From contig JACKPW010000001.1 of assembly GCA_024233215.1 (NCBI GenBank), positions 124,001-188,000 of the forward strand: a stretch of 64,000 bases of DNA, read 5' to 3'. Of this stretch, positions 53,131 through 61,000 are shown in pieces (within the stretch, counting starts at the first letter, position 1; every line of letters starts with the position of its first letter). Position numbers and translations under genes: made by a program. The notes beneath the pieces are model-generated. The model searched no databases. It had not been told where the DNA came from and was given only the letters and a program-made list of their open reading frames with translations. Source of the DNA: Verrucomicrobiales bacterium (lineage in GTDB: Bacteria; Verrucomicrobiota; Verrucomicrobiia; Limisphaerales; J093).

Positions 53131-54276
53131 TCAATAGTAGAAAGTAAACCGGATGTCCCGGTAATCCGCCCCCACCAACCGCACCAAGTCCGGCGGCCAC
53201 TCGGCATAGGGCGACGGCTTGGTCAGGGCATACTGGCAGATCGTCGTGTAGATCTCGCCCACGTCGCTGTCCTCCACCGTCAGGTTGGTGATCCGACCCT
53301 CCCGGGTCAGACGGAACTTCAGGATCACGCGGCCCACCCGGTCCAGGCTGTAACGCTGTTCGTTCAGCAACTGGTACCAACATTCCTGGACGGCCGCGAC
53401 AAAGACCCGGTCGTAATCCCCCAAGGGGCTGGCCTGCACCGCGAGCGAGGATTCGATGGAAAACCGTTTCACGCCGCCGTCCTGCTTCAACTTCCGACCC
53501 ACCATCGCGCTGTCGGGGTTCAATCCCAGGCGCGCATAGGCTTCCGCCAGCGTACGGGGTCGCGGTCGGGGTTCCGGGGTCTGCCGATGGGGCAGGCCGG
53601 GGGTCATCTGGGTGCTCAGCACGGGTCTGGGTTGCGCCATCGCGAGGTCGCCCGGAGCGGGCTCTGGTTCGGACGGCGGGTCGGCGGCAACTTCCGGGGG
53701 GGAATCGGGTTCCGGGGCCGGTTCCATCGCGGGGGCCGGCTCGAACTCCCGGGGGGAGGGCGATTCAGGTGCCGGCTCGGGGGGCGGCTGAAGGTCCTGG
53801 GGGGCCGGTTCCTCCGGGGCAGTTTGGAGTGGCTGGGCGGCGCTGGCCCGCTCGCTGTCTGCGGTTTTGAGCACCCGGTCCTGCTCGCCTTCGAGTTTGG
53901 GATCGGCGGTGTCGCGTTGCGGGTCCGGGTTCGCGGCCTGGGAACTCACCGCGGAATAGTAGGGGGTGTCGGGTGGGGTGTCCGGGCTGGCCTGCGAGGG
54001 GTCGACGTCCACGAACATCACCGGCAGGGTCCGTTCCCGTTCCTCCCGCAGCTGTTCCAGTTCCTGCAACCGGGCCTCCCGGGAGTAGACCGCGGCGGGC
54101 ACATCGAGCAGGCGGCCGAGCCAGGCCAGGGGACTGGAATCCCACCAACCCAGGCGGCTGCCGGTTTCCCCCACGCCGAAGCCCAGCGCGTGAAGCAGCA
54201 CGGAAAGCAGGAACGCGCGCGCGACCGAACCGGTCGCCCGCTCAAAATCCCACCCCGTTGTGTTCGCCTTCGCCAC
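53131..54276 (-). CDS. TonB-like energy transducer with Pro/Glu-rich linker
   Basis: The start is assigned to GTG 54276 (MAKANTTGWDFERATGSVAR), giving 381 aa and a single N-terminal membrane anchor (AFLLSVLLHALGFGVGE); no ATG is suitably placed. Residues ~90-250 are a Pro/Glu/Ala-rich periplasm-spanning linker (PPPEPAPESPSPREFEPAPA). The C-terminal ~90 residues (RVILKFRLTREGRITNLTVE, SDVGEIYTTICQYALTKPSP) match the TonB/TolA-type C-terminal fold. It leads the tonB-exbB-exbD operon. No TonB-dependent receptor gene is in the window, so the transported substrate is unknown; a TolA-like role in envelope integrity is an alternative. Confidence 0.85.
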   Translation of the reverse strand: MAKANTTGWDFERATGSVARAFLLSVLLHALGFGVGETGSRLGWWDSSPLAWLGRLLDVPAAVYSREARLQELEQLREERERTLPVMFVDVDPSQASPDTPPDTPYYSAVSSQAANPDPQRDTADPKLEGEQDRVLKTADSERASAAQPLQTAPEEPAPQDLQPPPEPAPESPSPREFEPAPAMEPAPEPDSPPEVAADPPSEPEPAPGDLAMAQPRPVLSTQMTPGLPHRQTPEPRPRPRTLAEAYARLGLNPDSAMVGRKLKQDGGVKRFSIESSLAVQASPLGDYDRVFVAAVQECWYQLLNEQRYSLDRVGRVILKFRLTREGRITNLTVEDSDVGEIYTTICQYALTKPSPYAEWPPDLVRLVGADYRDIRFTFYY

Positions 54277-54381
54277 GACGCCTGAGGATGCCGCAGCGGT
54301 TTGGACGCGGCAATGGCAAGTTGGGTTCAACCGCAAAGGGGATTGTCGGGCGGGGGGCTCCCGCGGCACCCTCTCCCCGCC

Positions 54382-55913
<1,532 letters not shown>

Positions 55914-55917
<4 letters not shown>

Positions 55918-56879
55918 GCAACCCCACCCAACCCTGTCCGGTCCTCCAGGGCGGTCAACGGTCCTGGGCGGCGCGGTACGGCCTCGTGATCGCCCTGTTG
56001 ATTCTCGGCGGGGCGCTGGCCATTCGCCTGCCCACTTTTTTCACCGGCACCAACCTCCTCATTGTGGCGCGCCAGATTTCCATCAACGGGATTCTGGCGG
56101 TGGGCGTGACATTCGTGCTGTTGACGGGTGGGGTCGATCTGTCGCTGGGATCGGTGGTGGCCCTCGCCGGTGTGGTGGCGGCGGGTTTCGCCCATCCGGG
56201 GGATTGGCCGCTGGTGGTGCCTGTGGCGATGGGTCTTTTGGCCGGGACCCTGTGTGGTGCTGCCAATGGCCTGCTGGTCACGCGGGGACGGGTGGCGCCG
56301 TTCATCGTCACGCTGGGCATGATGACCGCGGCGCGCGGTCTGGCCCTGGTATTGAGCGGAGGCCGGCCGGTGTCGAACCTCAGCCCGGAGTTTACGGCCA
56401 TCGGCAGTGCGAGCGTGGTGGGGATTCCCGTTCCCGTCCTGGTTTTCTCGGCGGTGGCTGCCCTGTCGGCGGTCTTCCTGAACCACTTTCGCCCCGGTCG
56501 CTACATCTATGCCGTGGGGGGGAATGCCGAGGCGGCGCGGGCTTCCGGCATCAACGTTCACGGGGTGAAGCTACTGTCCTACATGGTTTGCGGGGCGATG
56601 GCGGGGTTGGCCGGGATCGTGCTGGCGGCCCGCACCACGACGGGTCAGCCCAACGCCGGTGTGGGCTACGAGTTGGACGCCATTGCGGCCGTGGTGATCG
56701 GTGGTACCAGCCTGTCCGGAGGGGTGGGTGGGGTGAAGGGCACCGTGCTGGGTGCGCTGCTCATGGGGGTGATCAGCAGTGGCCTGGATCAGTTGAACGT
56801 CTCCGCCTACTACCAGCAAATCATCAAGGGCCTGATCATCGTCGCTGCGGTCTGGCTCGACAGCCGCGGGAAGAAGTAG
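55914..56879 (+). CDS. Sugar ABC transporter permease (RbsC type)
   Basis: The protein has 321 aa and about nine to ten membrane helices. Conserved blocks of the RbsC/XylH family are NGILAVGVTFVLLTGGVDLSLGS, TRGRVAPFIVTLGMMTAARG, YAVGGNAEAARASGINV and AAVVIGGTSLSGGVGGVKGT near the end. It forms the channel through which the bound sugar passes, driven by the ATPase encoded immediately upstream. Start overlaps the ATPase stop (ATGA), so translation is coupled. The binding-protein gene begins 9 bp downstream. Confidence 0.94.
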
Positions 56880-56888
56880 GCTGGCGCC

Positions 56889-57863
56889 ATGCAAATCATG
56901 AACGCAATGACTCGTCAATGCTGGCTCGGACTCATGGTAACGGCAGTCCTCGCCCTCGGGCTCGCCGGTTGTCGGCCGGCGGAATCCACGGGGGAGCAGG
57001 TTGGAGGCGCCGCCGACCGCCCCGTCATCGGGGTCACCCTGCTGAACCTCTCCTCCGAGTTCATCGTCATGCTGGACGACGCCCTCCAGGCGAAGGCGAA
57101 GGAACTTGGGGTCGAACTCATCGTCAACGATGCCCAGCGCAGCCCGGAACGACAGATCCAGCAGGTCGAGAGCTTCGTTGCCCGCAAGGTCGATGCCATC
57201 ATCCTGAACCCCTGCGAGGTGGAGGCCAGTTCACCGGCGGTGGACCGGGCGAAGGAGGCGGGAATCCCCATCGTCAACGTGAATTCCGAGACCCGCAGTA
57301 CCCCGGACGCCTTTGTCGGATCCCGCGACGAGGAGTCCGCCCGCCTGGCAATGGGGTACCTGGCCGACCGGCTTGGCGGAAAGGGGAACCTCGTGATGAT
57401 CCAGGGCTATATGGGACAAGCCGCCCAACTGAAACGCGACCAGGGCGCGCGCGAAGTGCTGGCCGCGCACTCTGGGTTGACGTTGCTGGCGGAGCAGACG
57501 GCGGAGTGGGACCGCGCCAAGGCCATGAGCCTCATGGAAAACTGGATTCAGTCCCACGGCGATCGCATCCAGGCCGTGTTCGCCCAGAACGACGAGATGG
57601 CCATGGGCGCGCTCATCGCACTGGAACAGGCGGGGATGAAGGACAAGGTGCGGGTGGCCGGGGTGGATGCCATCGCCGATGCGTTGCAGGCCGTCAAGGC
57701 GGGAAGGTTGGATGCCACCGTGTTCCAGGACGCGCGGGGGCAGGCCGGCGCCGCGCTTGAGACAGCTGTTGCCCTTGCCCGGGGAGAAGCTGTGGAGCGC
57801 GAAAATTACATCCCGTTCCAGTTGGTGACCCGGGACAACGTCGACCGGTTTCTGAAGCCATAA
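56889..57863 (+). CDS. Sugar ABC transporter substrate-binding lipoprotein (RbsB type)
   Basis: The protein has 324 aa with a lipoprotein signal MVTAVLALGLAGC (Cys28), so the binding protein is membrane-anchored. The mature part matches the type I periplasmic-binding/RbsB family: IGVTLLNLSSEFIVMLDDAL, IVNDAQRSPERQIQQVESFV, VDAIILNPCEVEASSPAVDR, VFAQNDEMAMGALIALEQAG and AGVDAIADALQAVKAGRLDATVFQD. These residues suggest a ribose-like pyranose or furanose ligand, but specificity is not certain. It completes a three-gene transporter operon. No LacI-type regulator or sugar kinase is adjacent. A 233-bp gap without a visible gene follows. Confidence 0.93.
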   Translation: MQIMNAMTRQCWLGLMVTAVLALGLAGCRPAESTGEQVGGAADRPVIGVTLLNLSSEFIVMLDDALQAKAKELGVELIVNDAQRSPERQIQQVESFVARKVDAIILNPCEVEASSPAVDRAKEAGIPIVNVNSETRSTPDAFVGSRDEESARLAMGYLADRLGGKGNLVMIQGYMGQAAQLKRDQGAREVLAAHSGLTLLAEQTAEWDRAKAMSLMENWIQSHGDRIQAVFAQNDEMAMGALIALEQAGMKDKVRVAGVDAIADALQAVKAGRLDATVFQDARGQAGAALETAVALARGEAVERENYIPFQLVTRDNVDRFLKP

Positions 57864-58096
57864 ACGCGAGCCGGTTGGATAATGAATTAGGATAGCGCAT
57901 GGGTGGTTAGATGGCCTGCTTGTGGCCGGTAGGGGTGAATTCTGTCTTGTCGTCCCCGGGGTGGTGGTGAGACAGTTCCCGGCGAAGCCTTGGCCATCCT
58001 GCCCAAAGGGTCATTTGCGGTGCTATGCCGTCGATGTCCGGGCATCGTTGGGGGGAGGCGATGGACGATTGGCACCGGAGCAATTTTGAGGAACCC

Positions 58097-61000
58097 ATGA
58101 AACGTCTGCTTACACTTCTGGTCTGTACCCTTGGGCTTGCCGCGCTGTCCGCCATTCCGGCCCATTCGCAGGGCTCGGTGGTCTTTGCCACCAAGATGTC
58201 GGGCTCCGGGATCAACGCGCCCGTTTATGCGGAGGACGGAGTGACCAAGCTCGAGGGCCCGGCCCACGTGGCCAGGCTTTACGCGGGGCGCACCGTTGAT
58301 GCGTTGGCTCCCGTCGGTTCCGTGGAGGCGTTCGGGTCCGGCAAGTATGCGGGTTACATTCTGCCCGTGGTCGTTTCGGTACCGGGGGCCCCTCATGGCA
58401 CTCGTGTTTACGTGCAGGTCCGGGCCTGGGAACTGGCCTACGGCGCGTCGTATGAGACCGCCCTCGCGGCGGGCGGACCGACAGGCAAGTCCGCGGTGCT
58501 TTCGGTGGTGGTGACGGAACCTCCCGCCGTGCCGCCGGATCTGGTGGGGCTGCAGTCCTTTGCCCTGACGCGGGGCTCGCCAATCGAGATCCTCCAGGCA
58601 CCGGTTGGGCAGACTGTGGCGGTGGGCGCCCCCGTGGAACTCTCGGTCGTGGCCGGAGGCGATGCGCCGATTGGCTACCAGTGGCTCAAGGACGGCTGGC
58701 CGTTGCTGGGCGCGACCGGCGCCGTGCTTCGGATACCGTCCGCCACACCCGCGGATTCCGGCGCCTACGCGGTGGAGGTAAGCAACCCGCTCGGCAGCGT
58801 TCGGACCACGCCGGTTCCAGTGGTGGTGCTGCAGCCGCCGGCGATTGTGACGGCGCCCCTGCCGCAGACCGTGATTGCGGGAGGCGAACTGGTGTTGAGC
58901 GTCTCTGCCAGCGGCAGCGGTCTCAGTTATCAATGGTTGTTCAATGGAGCGGTGATCCCCGGAGCCAGTCAGCCGACCCTGCAACTGGGGGCGGTGGGGC
59001 CGGCGCAGGCGGGGTCGTATCAGGTAGAGGTGAGCAATGCGTTGGGCTCGGTTCGGAGCGACCCGGTGTTGGTGGCGGTGCACTACACGGTGACGATTCT
59101 GGCTGGGGCCGGGGGATGGGCTGGGTTGACGCCGGACCTGGCGTCGTATGCGCCGGGGAGCGTGGTGGAGATCCGGCCGTTGGCGGATGAGGGATTCATT
59201 TTTGTGGGTTGGTCGGGGGATGCGGAGGGGACGGCGGATCCGCTGGTGATGAGTGTGAACGGGCATTTGACGGTGGAGGCTGGGTTCTGGCCGGTGAACG
59301 GGACGGTGTGGTTCAACAATCGGGCGTTGGCGTCGGGGGTGGATGCGCCGGTGTATGACGAGGATGGGGTGACGAAGCTGGAAGGGGAAGAATATGGGGC
59401 ACAGTTGTATGGGGGAGCGACGGCGGAGACGTTGGCGCCGGTGGGACCGGTGGTGAGTTTTCGGACGGGGGTTGCGGCGGGGTATATCACGTCGGAGAGG
59501 AGTTTGATCCGGGCGGTGCCGCCGGTGTTGCCGGGAGGGTTGGCGTATGTGCAGATGCGGGCGTGGGATCGGACGAAGGGGGAGAGTTATGAGGAGGCGC
59601 TGGCGGTGGGAGCGCGGGCGGGGAAATCGGTGGTGCTGGCGATCGTGACCGGGGGCGGGGGATCGCCGCCGGCGGTGCCGGCGGACCTGGTGGGACTGGA
59701 GTCCTTTGCGCTGACCCGCGGGGTGCCGGTGCAGATCGTGGAGGCGCCGGAGGGACAGGTGGTGCCGGTGGGAGCGGCGGTGGAACTGGCGGTGGTGGCG
59801 ACCGGGGATGCCCCGATCAGCTACCAGTGGTACAAGGACGATGAGGCGTTGGCGGGTGAGACGGGGGCGACGCTGGAGATCGCGGCGGCGACGTTGGGGG
59901 ACGCCGGGATGTATGCGGTGGAAGTGAGCAATCCCTACAGCAGTGTGCGGACGCCGGAGGTGGCGGTGCAGGTGCTGGAGGCGCCTGCGTTGTCGGGGTC
60001 GGTGACGGGGCCTTCGGTGGTGCTTGAGGGAGAGGATTTCGACCTGATGGTGACGGCGACGGGGACGGCGCTGCAGTATCAGTGGTATTTCAATGACGGA
60101 CCGATTCCGGGGGCGGTTGGGTCCACGCTGCACGTTGTCGGGGCGGGCTTGGCGCAGGCGGGGTCGTATCAGGTAGAGGTGGGCAATGCGTTGGGCTCGG
60201 TTCGGAGCGACCCGGTGTTGGTGGCGGTGCACTACACGGTGACGATTCTGGCTGGGGCCGGGGGATGGGCTGGGTTGACGCCGGACCTGGCGTCGTATGC
60301 GCCGGGGAGCGTGGTGGAGATCCGGCCGTTGGCGGATGAGGGATTCATTTTTGTGGGTTGGTCGGGGGATGCGGAGGGGACGGCGGATCCGCTGGTGATG
60401 AGTGTGAACGGGCATTTGACGGTGGAGGCTGGGTTCTGGCCGGTGAACGGGACGGTGTGGTTCAACAATCGGGCGTTGGCGTCGGGGGTGGATGCGCCGG
60501 TGTATGACGAGGATGGGGTGACGAAGCTGGAAGGGGAAGAATATGGGGCACAGTTGTATGGGGGAGCGACGGCGGAGACGTTGGCGCCGGTGGGACCGGT
60601 GGTGAGTTTTCGGACGGGGGTTGCGGCGGGGTATATCACGTCGGAGAGGAGTTTGATCCGGGCGGTGCCGCCGGTGTTGCCGGGAGGGTTGGCGTATGTG
60701 CAGATGCGGGCGTGGGATCGGACGAAGGGGGAGAGTTATGAGGAGGCGCTGGCGGTGGGAGCGCGGGCGGGGAAATCGGTGGTGCTGGCGATCGTGACCG
60801 GGGGCGGGGGATCGCCGCCGGCGGTGCCGGCGGACCTGGTGGGACTGGAGTCCTTTGCGCTGACCCGCGGGGTGCCGGTGCAGATCGTGGAGGCGCCGGA
60901 GGGACAGGTGGTGCCGGTGGGAGCGGCGGTGGAACTGGCGGTGGTGGCGACCGGGGATGCCCCGATCAGCTACCAGTGGTACAAGGACGATGAGGCGTTG

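Noticed and set aside
54349..54381. GGCGGGG/CCCCGCC inverted repeat as a regulatory switch for the sugar transporter
   Set aside because: It is a simple GC-rich match at the start codon without other support, so it is mentioned with the gene only.
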